Shown here piece by piece: positions 1 to 10,484 of a stretch of 64,000 nt of DNA; position 1 is the stretch's first letter; each line of letters opens with the position of its first letter. Location of the stretch: assembly GCA_022410635.1 (NCBI GenBank), contig JAJVDF010000234.1, forward strand, positions 62,001 to 126,000, given 5' to 3'. The stretch comes from Tretioscincus oriximinensis (lineage: Eukaryota > Chordata > Lepidosauria > Squamata > Gymnophthalmidae). Below the pieces are notes generated by a model. The model ran no database searches and was not told the DNA's origin. It worked only from the letters and a program-made list of their open reading frames with translations. Position numbers and translations under genes: made by a program.

Positions 1-263
1 GTATTAATATTCTGAGGTGAAATTGACCTTGTTTTTATTTTATTTTACTCCTTCAAAGAGTATTGGATTTTTACTTAATTTTGCACAGAACAGAATGTCC
101 TACCGAAAGTTTTAAACTTTATGAATAACTTAGACTATGGAAAGAAAATAAACCTTTTCAGGGTACCTTGGGGGGTGGGTGGGTCTCAAAATGACAAACC
201 ACCCTGAGATAATTTTGCTATTCTCCCTGGCTTCAATTTGATTTTTAAAAAAAGCATATTATT

Positions 264-466
264 GGCACGGTGGTGCAGAGGTTAAGAGCAATGGTCTTTC
301 AACAGAGAGATCGGAGTTCAAGGCCCCATGTGTCTACCATGGAGAGGAGTGAGCTCCGTCTACTGGCCTCAGCTGCAGCCAACCTAGCTACTTGAAAGCA
401 AGTAATTGCAAGTAGATTAATAGGTATCATCACAATGTGATGAGGGAAAATAGACATAAGCCTTCA
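264..466 (+). repeat. tRNA-derived SINE, copy 1
   Basis: The 5' end starts GGCACGGTGGTGCAGAGG, which fits a pol III A box (TGGTGCAGAGG). About 40 bases on, GAGTTCAAGGCCC resembles a B box. The body (GTAATTGCAAGTAGATTAAT, then a poorly conserved stretch ending near AAGCCTTC) matches four other copies in this window, at 3585, 16459, 29048 and 54871. tRNA-like head plus unrelated body is the normal structure of a SINE. It is non-coding. The family name is not assigned. Confidence 0.75.
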
Positions 467-1179
467 AGTGAAAAAGAGGGGAAAGCAGAAGAAGCTCTGT
501 GCTTTATCTCATGCCCAGAGCTTAGCAACAGAAGGTGAGAAGATGTGCAGTATTTCAGGTTACATTGGGGAGAAGGACTCCCAAAGCTCCAACGGATTTT
601 TAAATATTTCCTTTGTTCTTGCTTTCCTTACACTAAGAAGTCATGAGTGCTGCCAAACCATTTTAGTACAAAGAAACTATGAAAAAAACATTGTGGGTCT
701 AGGCCAGTAAAACCTTCTGCAGTCTGCAACAGCATCACCTGAAAACTTCAGTTAGGAACTAAAATTCCAGCTTTCAGAGCCCTTGGGGGAAACCATTTTA
801 GCAATGCATTTTGATGCACGTCAAAAATGGATCCCCCTGTAGTTTGGAAAACTGATTTTCCACATGCCACTGTGACACAGATTGGCATGAACTGGGTTCT
901 GAATGCTTCATCCAATGCAGATGGAGCATAACTGCAGTGGGTTATACATTGTCAATTCTTGGAGTCAAAACATAGGTGAGCAAAGAAAACAGAATAAACA
1001 GTGAACAAAAATAACATCTGCTGNCCACATACAGATTACTTCTCAAAACAGAATTGATAAAAAAGTGCCAAACCCATTCTGAACAATCTAAGGCCCTATG
1101 AACCCCAAGGGAGACAGACCCAGACAATAACAGGTTGTTTCATTAGTCAAAGAGGGTGATTAAGAACATTAATAGGCTA
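467..1179. other. Anonymous intergenic sequence
   Basis: No recognisable repeat, exon or RNA gene. The open frames here are short and lack codon-like structure. One isolated N lies at 1024. Confidence 0.5.
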
Positions 1180-1910
1180 TGAGAGGTAAGACAACCAATG
1201 GGAAGACTTTTGTTGACAAAGTGCGTCCAAGTGGGATGAACACAGACTCAGTGAAGGGTCCAATGCAGCTGCTTTAAAAAATGGAGCCCATTTTAGCAGA
1301 AACTGCAAAAAGTGATTTTTCTGTTAGGCCTAGCATTCTGTCTTTTTGTGTGCAGATAGACTCATTCAATATTAGGGTCCAGATTTTGTAACCCACTACT
1401 CCTTGGACAAGTCTTTGGCCTTCTTCCAATTTTGAGCAATGACGGCCTTGGCCGTGGTGAGGAGGGACTTGGTAACCTCTGAGATGGTCAGAGGAAAGGG
1501 AAGACCAGGCTGGGAGACAGAAGGACCTTTGCTTTAAGGATCCCATCCAGACAGGTGCCCACCATTGCCAGCACTTAGGGCTAGGATTTTTATATATTCT
1601 GTGGAGGGAGACCGGGGTAAGATACCATCTATAAAGTATTTAATATGAGAGCTCCCTGTCTTATTGTGATTGCAGAACCTGAAAAATCTTAGAAGGGATA
1701 CGCTTCCATACAGAATCATCTATAGGGAGGCCACATCCCGTCTCCCAGAATTGTTTCAAAGCCTGTTGATTATTATCCAATAGCAATTGGTATATTCTTG
1801 CAGAGATGCCCTTTTCATTGGGTTGAACAGATTGCAGAAAGCATTCAAAAGGGGTGAGGGCCCTAATGTTTTCACAGCAGAATATCTGAGACTTTAAAAA
1901 TTTGCTGAGG
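1180..1910 (-). mobile_element. L1-clade LINE, ORF2 C-terminal remnant
   Basis: Read on the minus strand, two frames give L1-like ORF2 C-terminal peptides: IYKNPSPKCWQWWAPVW (around 1590-1550) and, downstream, LLTTAKAVIAQNWKKAKD (around 1470-1420). In squamate L1 ORF2 these correspond to the Cys-rich 'CWxC' region and the conserved 'LLTAAKxxIAxxWK' helix. The Cys motif is damaged here (CWQW) and stops and frameshifts separate the pieces, so the copy is dead. The ends of the element are not resolved. Assignment rests on recalled L1 motifs. Confidence 0.6.
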
Positions 1911-2199
1911 GCTAGGGTTTCTAACCAACTGTGGGAAGAAAGACATCTATATTTTGCCTAAATACGGCCCTGGTTCCAGGAATGACCTCGTTACAGACTT
2001 ACGCACACATGAATGTTTTTGTTATTCCACTGGAGTTCTCGGTGGGTGATGTAACTGCACCCTTAGTGGAATATAAAGGAAATATATCAAGATCATATTG
2101 CTGTCGTTAGATACATTTCTGACTTAGAACTTGGTTGTTGATATTCACTCTATGAATTATTCTTAACCAAGATGTAAGACTTTGCTGCTTTCTTGTCCT

Positions 2200-2282
2200 A
2201 GANTAATGCCAGGAATTGAACTTGCAACTCTTGCTTCTTTCAACAATAGTTCCACTACTGAGGTGTGGGCCACAGGCTCCTG
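2200..2282 (-). repeat. tRNA-derived SINE head fragment
   Basis: On the minus strand a B-box-like AGTTCAATTCC follows a tRNA-like 5' segment (TGGCCCACACCTCAGTAGTGG). Only the tRNA-like head is convincing. It differs from the five-copy SINE family elsewhere in the window, so it is probably a second family. One N lies at 2203. Confidence 0.4.
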
Positions 2283-3138
2283 TAATGAGATTCTCATTGA
2301 TGGGCAGGCCTAGGAATGTTTTCTATTTCCAATGGTGAGATAATAACTTCTAACATAATTAATGGTTATGCCCTATCATCTTTTCTTGGAAAGTATAGGC
2401 TCTTTCTTTTAGATTTACTTTTAATAGTGGTTCCTTTTTAAATAGTTTTAGGAGTCTTGTTTTAATATTTTAGCACATACTAAAAAAACTGCATTATACG
2501 GCAATATACACATTGCTGAGGCAAGATGTAATGTAACAATTTCCAGGAAAGGAAGCATTTGATGTGTGCATATTTTGACTTTAACACATTTTGTTTGAAT
2601 TAGGAACACTTGGGCTGCAACCAAACACGGTTTGCATCATGTGTTTATAGTGTAGCTATGAGGGGAATGCCATGCAAATCCGTAGCCTGCCCAGGCCACT
2701 CTATAAAAATCATTTTTGTGTGTGCAGCATTCTATTTCATGGTTGATTTTTCTGAAATAACCTAAGCTAAAATCCGCTTTTTGCCACTGGATGATGTGAC
2801 TTCCTGGACATGTGTGCAGGCAATTCCAAAGTTAAAATAGTCTTATGCATGAGCAGAAGCAGCATACAGTCACTTCTGTGTATTTTCCACTGGCATAACA
2901 CCCGGATTTACACATCAGAGCTGTGAGAAAGCAGGCGTTTTCCTCATGCTACAAGCAATGGAGTCTTCCCAATGAAGTTGTCCTCCAGAATATTGCTAAA
3001 ATGCATGATTTCCTGCAGCCATCTGAAGCATTGCATTAAATCTTTGATAATCTGTCAGCCTTACCAGTTGCTCAGGATCCTTTGTATTTTTAAGAGCTGC
3101 TGTCTCAAATTTTGGTGCGAAATTCCATAATGGCCGAT
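2283..3138. other. Anonymous intergenic sequence
   Basis: No repeat or exon recognised. It is somewhat more complex than its surroundings around 2580-3000 and contains an octamer ATGCAAAT at 2672. It could hold conserved non-coding sequence, but nothing in the bases proves that. Confidence 0.4.
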
Positions 3139-3190
3139 ATATACTGTTCAAAACAATTAAGGGAACACCTAATTGTTTTGAGTAGTGTAT
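3139..3190. mobile_element. Miniature mariner-like inverted repeat (52 bp)
   Basis: Arms 3139-3159 and 3170-3190 are inverted copies (TACTGTTCAAAACAATTA against its complement with about three mismatches), separated by only 10 bases. The motif ACTGTTCAAAA..AATTAAGGGAACAC resembles a terminal inverted repeat of tetrapod Tc1/mariner elements known from memory. The ends sit on TA dinucleotides, as expected for that superfamily. If so, this is a nearly complete internal deletion that leaves just the two ends. Confidence 0.5.
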
Positions 3191-3267
3191 TTGACCAACA
3201 AATGTACTCTGAGCTTTCCTTCCATATACTTGAGCAACCTACTAGCCAGGAGAACTGCCCTAAGGAT

Positions 3268-3400
3268 AATATTTAAAAATTATTTATTTACTTACATTGA
3301 TATTCCTCTCTGTTAACAACGTTCTCAGGGCAAATCAAAGTAAAAGACTGTAAAGCAGATAAAACAGAACAATTAAAAATAGTAAAGACAACCCAAACAA
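3268..3400 (-). repeat. L2-like LINE 3' end fragment
   Basis: TTATTTATTTACTTACATT followed by a degenerate version of the 'tattcctc...ctcagggc' block is the reverse complement of a LINE 3' tail seen many times in this window (e.g. 22710, 30945). Only the tail remains. Confidence 0.5.
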
Positions 3401-3584
3401 ACGAGTGAAAAATTGCCTACGAGTTGCAAAAGTATGGGAACTCTTGCCTGTGATCTCCTTCCGCAGCAGTTTAGAAATGCTTCTAAACATTTCTGGTCAT
3501 TGTTGATTAGTTCTGCACAACTCTTGTTTTGAAGGGTTTCTCCCATGAATTGCTCACTTCAGGTTCTTCCATAACATTTGGTGA

Positions 3585-3737
3585 GGCATGGTGGTACAGT
3601 CTTTCAATCAACTCAGCTGTTTGAAAACAATCAACAGCTAACCCAGCTGTTTGAAAACAAAAGTAATTTTGTGAGTAGATAAATGGGAACTCAACAACAT
3701 GAGGTGGGTGGATAGAATAGATGTCAGAAGCTTTTGG
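3585..3737 (+). repeat. tRNA-derived SINE, copy 2 (rearranged)
   Basis: It begins GGCATGGTGGTACAG like copy 1 but then jumps to the SINE body, so the B-box part is deleted. A roughly 30-bp stretch containing CAGCTGTTTGAAAACAA is tandemly duplicated (about 3614 and 3644). The end (GGTGGGTGGATAGAATAG...AAGCTTTTGG) matches the minus-strand copy at 16459. Confidence 0.6.
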
Positions 3738-4535
3738 GTGAAAATTAGCCTTGTAAACTATTCTAGAAAAGAGCAGGGTACAAAAACACCAGATTCTCCT
3801 CTTTCTTCATTTCTACAGGATCAAGGTGAGGATTTTTACTTAAGTTTAAACTGTATTGCTCTTAAACCAGGTTGTCCACTCACACCTGATTGTCATCCCA
3901 TTGACTGAAAACAACTGGCTCTAATTTCACCTTGTAGTTATGTGCGGAGTCTAAAGCTTTACATACTTTTGCCATTCACAGAGAGATGTGATAGTGAATC
4001 ATTTCCCACAAAGAAATGACCAAGGCTAATATTTTTTACTTATTTGTTTGATTTGGTTCCCTTTATCTACTTTTAATACTTGTGTGGAAACCCTGATGTA
4101 GTTTTAGTCACATTTATGCAGAAAAAGGAAAACTTTTGAAGAATTCACAAACTTTCAGTCATCACTGTACATTTAATTATGCCATCTAATGCACATGTAG
4201 GATAGGTTTATGGTTCATGAGAGCAGCTGCAAGAGGTATGAATGTTTGGTAAACTTGCCTCCACAGCTGCCTTTGCATCTGGCTTCAGATACTCTGCTAG
4301 CAAAGTCTGCTGGTCACATGGCGAATCTTAGGAATGAGCAGAAGGCAGCTGCCTTGCCTGCCTGTGACTGACACAGACATGGGCAAATCTCAATACAGGG
4401 ATACCGCCCTGCATTATTACAGCCTCCATTGTGTCACCCATTGTGATCGATTCCTGTTTGCCTGGAGAGGCGGCTTAAGGCACTTAAAGTTCCTTAAGCT
4501 CCTCTGTGCAAACAGAATTATTACAATGGATTAAA
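3738..4535. other. Anonymous intergenic sequence
   Basis: Nothing recognised. No repeat tail, exon with splice sites or RNA gene. Confidence 0.4.
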
Positions 4536-4563
4536 CTAATCCACTTTTCCTAAAGTGGATTAG
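4536..4563. repeat. Short perfect hairpin, 12-bp arms
   Basis: CTAATCCACTTT and its exact reverse complement AAAGTGGATTAG are separated by 4 bases (TCCT). It lies about 50 bp upstream of a CR1 3' end. Probably a MITE relic or chance palindrome. Confidence 0.5.
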
Positions 4564-4618
4564 CTTCATAAATGCAAGGAGGGCCTTAGTCTTTTACATA
4601 CAGTCACTGAATTTTACT

Positions 4619-4668
4619 GAATGCTGGACTAAATGGGCTGTGGCCCACTTGAGCAGGGCTCCTCTTAC
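4619..4668 (+). mobile_element. CR1 LINE, extreme 3' end
   Basis: GAATGCTGGACTAAATGGGC and the following TGTGGCCCA match the CR1 3' UTR end of the better preserved copy at 33827-33886 (GAATGCTGGCCTTGATGGGC). It is 5'-truncated to about 50 bp, which is normal for CR1. Confidence 0.6.
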
Positions 4669-6775
4669 AAAATGCTGCTGTTCCATCTGGGATTTTTGTA
4701 TTCCTTTTTGATTAGGGGGCTGAAAACATCTTTTCCTTATCTACCATTAGTCTTGTTTGGGTTCTTGTGTATAATCACTGTTTTTTTCCTTACCAGAGTG
4801 TGATTTATTTTTTCCATTTAAATTGGCATACTTAGAATTAGTGGACACTTCCTGTATGCATGTACAGACCATCTCAACACAAAATAAAGTGTTACCCTGA
4901 AGATGGTGAGAAATTCTGCCTCTGTTAGTGATTTTTTTTAACATTCTGAGGATGAATATGTGAATGCATTGGTTAAAGCTGGCTTTTTGCCTGGTCCAAA
5001 GGGAAGCTAGTTTGCACTGTTCAGTTGTTTTTTTGAGTGCATTTATTACTGCACTCCGTATAGTAGAGTTCATATGGTATGATGGATCCATTCTATTTGA
5101 GCTATGCCCTTGATTCGTACAAAAGACTTTATGTGCTGTAGCACACAGGGTTCTTGTTATGGATGGAGGAACCTGTTTTAGATCTCTCTTGAGCCGTGAA
5201 GATTGGTCAATGGCTCTGGGTTAGTAACTGTTTTTCAATCTAACCTCTGTTTCTTTGGTACAAAAGTGTTTAAATTGGGGCAAATTATACTATTTGGAGA
5301 AAAAAATCTTGATCTAGATAAAAACAAAAACAAAAANGACCTCACTGATGTTATCTAAGGATGCAGGACTATTTTGGACAGGTCAACCATGAACAAGTTA
5401 ATTCAACAGACTCTGTAGCAAAGAATCCATGGCAGAACCTAACGTGCACAATTTGTGATAAGTTCCTCATTCAAAAACAATTCAAGAAAACATAATTTGT
5501 ATCAATATCCTTCCCTCTGATCATTGGGTCCTAATTANCAAGCAGCAGCTTTTAGGCATTACTTCGTGTCATAGCATTAATACAGAATAAAAAGCTGAAA
5601 CAAAATTTTCTGTGGTGATGACTCCATTAAGACATTCCTTTTTTTGAACAATGGACTTCATGGTAGTGTTGCTTCTATTTAAAGCAAGGATTTTGATCTT
5701 GGCTTTGATCTAAAGCTTTTGATCTTGAAAGAAGGTTATTGTGGCCAATAAAGAGAGNCAGAGCAGTGTCCTTTAAAAACCCAAAGCAGTAAAGTTAAAG
5801 AGGTGGTCCGGATTTAGTTAAGCAGTCGTTTGACATACGTTTATGCTGTGACATCTGTTTATGAATACAACCAATTGTGTGTTAGGGAAAGTTAACTTTG
5901 ATATATCAACATTTTACTTTGCAGAAGCATAGATTTTTCTTTTGACCTTTCCAAGGAATTTATAAGGCATGCACATACATTTAAATATGTCAGGTATATT
6001 TATTCTGCAGGTACCAGTAATTTAGTTTTTCATGTGAAAACAAATCAGGAACGTTATGCTAACTTTTCAAAATTGTATGTGTCCAGTGATTTCCAATAGC
6101 TTTGAAGTTGTGCTCAATATATTTGTTTAGCATGTTTTCCTACAGCAGTCTGATGTTCATGGTTACTGCCCCCACTCATAGGTTTACTCTGAAGCAAGCA
6201 TACAAAGGCTGGATGCTTTCAGGCCAAGCTCAAAGCTTTGCTGGACTCTGTGATAGAGGAGTCAGCTGTGGAATGCCACATGACTAATAGAAATGGCAGG
6301 ATTCCAGTTGCAAAAAGCAAACTTAAGGCTTGCTTTAAAATCTCCAAGGGATTCATCTGATACTGGCTTGGAGTCCATAAAGGTCATTTGGAGCTATTGA
6401 AAGAAAGAAAGGTTTAAATGCTTGATCACGTAATATATCAGTAGCGATAACTCTGTTAGAAGGGTTACTAAAAATACTTTTAATTGAAACTGAGGTTGGT
6501 TCTAGACAGAAAACAAAGATCCTAATATAAAATGAAACAATATACAAATCATTATTGCGGGTTTCTGCTCTTCCACATTCTTTCTTTTCCAGTATTTTAT
6601 CTTCAGTGTTCACAAAGCTATTTAGATGTACTTTTGATAAAACACTCTTTCACACACACAGACTTTGCAAAGTGTCCAAAGTAAGGAGGTAGAAGATATG
6701 GAACGACTTAAAACTGTTTAATTCGCGCTGTGCACATTTTTCCATGTGCGCATTGCAAAACCTACAACCTGACAT
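4669..6775. other. Upstream intergenic sequence
   Basis: AT-rich sequence between the CR1 fragment and the CpG island. No repeat or exon recognised with confidence. Isolated Ns lie at 5337, 5538 and 5758. Distal regulatory sites of the gene starting near 7.6 kb could lie here, but none can be shown. Confidence 0.4.
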
Positions 6776-7488
6776 GGAGTTCCGGGGGAGGGGAGCCAGT
6801 GACCGCGTTTTTACGCAAAGCGACCCAGCGTCGTTTTCATGCTGAAATGGTGACGTTCGCCGTGACCACGGAGGGCGCAGAAGCTCAAAGCGCCCCCCAT
6901 GCCTTGGGCGATGGGGGAACAAAGCCCCTCCGCCTGGCTGGGGCTGGGTTGTTGTGCCCTTAAGGCAGCAAGCCCCGCCTCCCCGCCTCTGATCCGGGCG
7001 CCTGGGAGGGAAGCTGCGAGGAGGAACACGAGGATGGAAAAGGCGGCGGGGGCGCCGGGGACCCCTTGGCTTTCCTTCGTTTCCTAAGAGGGGCGGCGGC
7101 GTGGCTGCCCAAGGAGGGAGGCTCCCAATCCTCCGGCACGACGGGACTGGCTCCAGCTCGCACGCAGCCCTTTGGATGGAGCGGGGGCGCCAGTCAGTAA
7201 AGCCGAGCAGCCTTCGCCAGGAGCCCTGCCGCCGCCTCTCTCGCTCCCTGCACGCCCTTCTTCAGCTCAGCTGTGGCACCCCAGAGACCGGGGAAGTTAG
7301 TGCGTCCCAGGCAAGGCACCGTCTCTTTCCTTTGCTCCGAATGCGAAGAGGACCAGAGAACCCGGGAAGGGCTAGCAAGGCCGGGGCCCCGGGTTTGGGT
7401 TTTGGTGGCGCAAAGAGTGGAACTTTTGCAGCAGCCGGACGCCTGCGGAGGAAGCCCGCGGAAGATACGCGCGCGCCATGGGGGGGGG

Positions 7489-7523
7489 NNNNNNNNNNNN
7501 NNNNNNNNNNNNNNNNNNNNNNN
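7489..7523. other. Assembly gap (35 N)
   Basis: A run of N follows CGCGCGCCATGGGGGGGG. The break sits in a G-rich part of the CpG island, so the true length is unknown. Any reading frame crossing it, including one opened by the ATG at 7479, is uncertain. Confidence 0.95.
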
Positions 7524-7604
7524 CCGACAGAGCAGCTCATCTTCTCCAAGCAAACCCAAGTAAACTTGCCTTTCTCCCTTCTCCATCTAGCCTTTGTGGG
7601 AAGA

Positions 7605-7653
7605 ATGTCAAGCCTGGCAGACGGGCCGCCTAGCTCAGCAAGTGAAGCAAGAG
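7605..7653 (+). CDS. First coding exon of an unidentified gene
   Basis: The ATG at 7605 has a purine at -3 and encodes MSSLADGPPSSASEAR before a splice donor (GAG|GTAACT, donor at 7654), leaving one base of the next codon. The peptide is Ser/Pro/Ala-rich and probably disordered. The frame joins that of the next exon (8333-8416) without a stop, which supports both. A good polypyrimidine tract and acceptor (TCTCCATCTAG, ending 7590) precede the ATG by 14 bases, so this may be a 63-bp second exon (7591-7653) behind a non-coding first exon in the CpG island. The frame is also open upstream to 7101, but that crosses the N gap and the upstream peptide looks like non-coding GC-rich sequence. I do not recognise the gene. 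The CpG island position is the main evidence for a real 5' end. Confidence 0.55.
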
Positions 7654-8332
7654 GTAACTTTTTCTTCTGCCCGATTCTGCCCCCTCCTCCTGGGACCAGC
7701 CGGAGCGCTCGTCTAGGTACAAGGAGGAGGTGTAGCTTGGCTTTAGGGGTCTGCTGGGCAGTGGGGGGTCTTTGCTGCCGCCTGGCATCGTTCTGCTTTT
7801 CAGGTGATGGAGAAGGCTCTTGGCTGAGCAAGAGCCTTAGTAAGATCTTGTGTGTTCCTATTGCATCCTTTGATTGCTTTGGTTCCAGCAAGGGGAGCCT
7901 GAACTTCGTTAGGAAGCTGAAGATGCAATGAATGGCAGGCTGTAGGGCTGTTTTATAATTGTGATCACGAGGTAACCACAATGCTATAGAGGAAAAGCCC
8001 CCTTAAAGTTAGTAGTTGGAATTGCAGCCCAGTACTTTGGAAATGTTTCAGGATGGGACCCTACAGTCGTTTTGAAGTAGTTTCCTGGAATTTCTTTTAG
8101 ATTGAAGAAAGTGTATTTCTCATGCCTAGTCTGAAGCAGCAATCAAATACACTTTAAAGAGAAAAAAATAACCAGGCAGCTACATCTCAATGTATTCCTC
8201 TTTTTTTCTTCTTTCCAGTGAAGCAATGGAAAAATGTATCTTGGGTCTGTTTATAGTTTCTTACTCATGCTGAGTTATTAGTTGCACTCAGATTGCATCG
8301 TCTCTAAAAGGCTTTTTGATTCTGACCTGCAG
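7654..8332 (+). other. Intron between candidate coding exons 1 and 2
   Basis: It begins GTAACT and ends GACCTGCAG. It is 679 bp long and loses the CpG richness of the island within about 100 bp. No repeats seen. Confidence 0.5.
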
Positions 8333-8416
8333 GTCATAAAATGGATTCCAGTAAACCAGAGAGCCAGAAAGGGCAGCAAAAGAAAAAGACTCCACGAAGA
8401 TGCTACTTTCCAAAAG
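8333..8416 (+). CDS. Second coding exon of the unidentified gene
   Basis: Acceptor CTGACCTGCAG ends at 8332 and donor AAAAG|GTATGC starts at 8417. The 84-bp exon keeps phase 1 on both sides. With the single base left from the first exon it reads on as GHKMDSSKPESQKGQQKKKT and then PRRCYFPK. It is Lys/Arg/Gln-rich, like a disordered nuclear or nucleic-acid-binding tail, but that is only composition. An internal ATG (8341) could be an alternative start. No homologue is recognised. Both exons fit one open frame, which is the best evidence. The next exon must begin in phase 1. Confidence 0.5.
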
Positions 8417-10409
8417 GTATGCGCGTCTATTGGCTATCTATTCTGTAACGCAGTTTACTCATGAGAAGAACTTTTAAATTGTGAAGAATTCGAAACAGAA
8501 GGGCATAAGCTTGCAATTTTTTATGAACTATCATTGGATCAACTAAATGTTATCAAGCAGATTTACTTCATCATATCACTAGGTATACTTATATAATGCA
8601 GATGTGGTACAGCTCCAAGAATACAAATGCTCATTCAGAAGTCCTCCCCCAAATGGAAATTACAGCAAATAAATATTCCACAGGTTGCAGGATGATCAGA
8701 AATATTTAATTTGAGGATGCCTTTACAACTTTTGGTGAATTGTCTAGGATGAAATCAATTTCTGTTTTGGAGTGAATTTCATAAAAAGAATGAATGGACC
8801 AGTATAGATTGGACATTCAACATTTAAAAGTTCATAGTTGTATAGATGTTACTGCTGCCTCATACATATAGGATATGGTGCAAGCTTGCCATGGGGTCAG
8901 TAGTGGATTGTAAGTATGCTTGCATTTGGCTTGGTTTGTAGCAATGTAGAGGCAAATTCCATTCTTCGTTGGTAGAGGAAAGTTCCATTCTTGCATGGGG
9001 TTGGCTCTTGCTAACCCCATATAAGTGTAATGTAATAACTTATCAAGCATGGATGTTCATATAATTAAACTTGCCTCATGGTCCATCTTGCCCTTAACTT
9101 TCTTTGGGTGGTCAGAAGGGATTTTCAGGGATTTTCTCTACCGAGAAAGAAGGAAAGTAATTTTCTGCACATGCTGTTTTGATATCATTATTCTGGATTT
9201 AAGCCAAAAGCTTTGTCTTAACTGCTTTGTGAATGAGCTTTTATTGTTTAAAATATAGATAAGTAGGTAGCCATCTTGGGTACTACAAAACAGATCTGCT
9301 GTACAGAACATACTTGAAGTGTTCCAAGGGTCTAATTTTGGGAACAAGTTAGAGCTATTTTTGGAGATTGGAGGATTTTTCTATTCCTTAAATCTTTCTT
9401 TTGGGACAGAATTAGAAAGGCATCGTCTTGGTGTACAGCTTTTGACAGTGCTTCTAGAACGTCTGATGAATCACTACTTCTTTTGTAGCCAAGTTCCTGC
9501 TGATAGTATAGCTGCCAATTCCTGTGTTGAATTGCCTTAGTATGGGCATTATTGCATTTCACAAATGTCTGCAGATAGTCCAGCTGCATTTAGTGTACTT
9601 GTAGGAGATATGTAATGAAAGAACGGAGAAGTAAGTAATCTTACGGTGATCTTTAATTCTCAATAAATTTGTTAATGTTAAATTGCCTATTCTACCTCAT
9701 TAGCATATTCAAATATATCAATTTCTAGTGTTTCATCAACTGAGGTTCAATGTTGACTTCTAAGTGTGTTATAATAAACCTGTTTCTAGGTTTCATCTGT
9801 ATTTTCGATACTGATTAAATTAATAAAATATAATCTAACCACCCAATAAACAAGCAGTTAATTATGTTTTGGGCTTTAGAATGGTTAAACTTTATGATTA
9901 AGGTTTCCCTTTAAAAAAATCACTTGAAAAGGTGAAAATTCATTTTATATCCAATTTTAAAAAGAACTAAAAAGGATTCTGTGTTCGGGTGGTTGGACTT
10001 GCATATCTTGTTTACAAAAATCAAGACGGAAAAATCACGTTAATGGAGGAAAATACTTTTCTGTTCCTTTTAGGCACTTTGGGTGGTATCTCACGTAATC
10101 ATTTTCTTTAAAGAAATATTGGTTTCTACGTATTCCTCTTTAAATGGGAATTTATAACTGAAAGAAATGAAAAGAAAATGAAAATGATTTCTATTGGTAT
10201 TCAGGATTATTCGGTGAATCAGTTTCTAGTCATTGACAGCCAAGAGGCACAACAAACATTTGTTTAAATAAGAATCTATCTTTGGTTCTTCTGAAATAGA
10301 GATGGTCCCTAAATAGTTTATTGCAATGTTCATACAATGCAAAGGGAATAGTAATCACATAGGATAATGGTTATATATGCAAATACGTGATACAGTATTA
10401 AAATAAAGT
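8417..10409 (+). other. Start of long intron, no features
   Basis: AT-rich intronic sequence after the donor at 8417. No repeat family or exon recognised. Confidence 0.4.
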
Positions 10410-10484
10410 CTAGCAAGGGCACTTGTAGCACTTGGAGACTAACAAGAGAAAGGTAGATGGCATGACATGTCTACTTCAGTACTA
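10410..10484 (-). mobile_element. Fragment of the 'GTGTTAGTCT' element family
   Basis: TCTAGCAAGGGCACTTGTAG and AGACTAACAAGAGAAAGGTAG, then CATGACATGTCTACTTCAG, parallel the element at 27091-27181 (TCTAGCAGAAAGTCCAGCAA ... CTTTGAGACTAACTTGAGAA ... CTACTTCTTCAG). Diverged, single-sided copy. Confidence 0.5.

Larger units (their letters stand above)
6776..7653 (+). promoter_or_regulatory. CpG island promoter region
   Basis: GC content and CpG density rise sharply at about 6780 and fall after about 7660; the rest of the window is AT-rich. GC-box-like strings (CCCCGCCTCC near 6974, GGGGCGGCGGCG near 7091) and a CRE half site (TGACG at 6851) are present. No TATA box is evident. This is the usual architecture of a vertebrate housekeeping-type promoter, and it precedes a plausible start codon and splice donor. 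A 35-base N gap interrupts it at 7489. Confidence 0.75.

Noticed and set aside
7101..7604. Long plus-strand open frame through the CpG island upstream of the chosen ATG
   Set aside because: It crosses the N gap of unknown length, is open in several frames because of GC content, and the peptide looks compositional.
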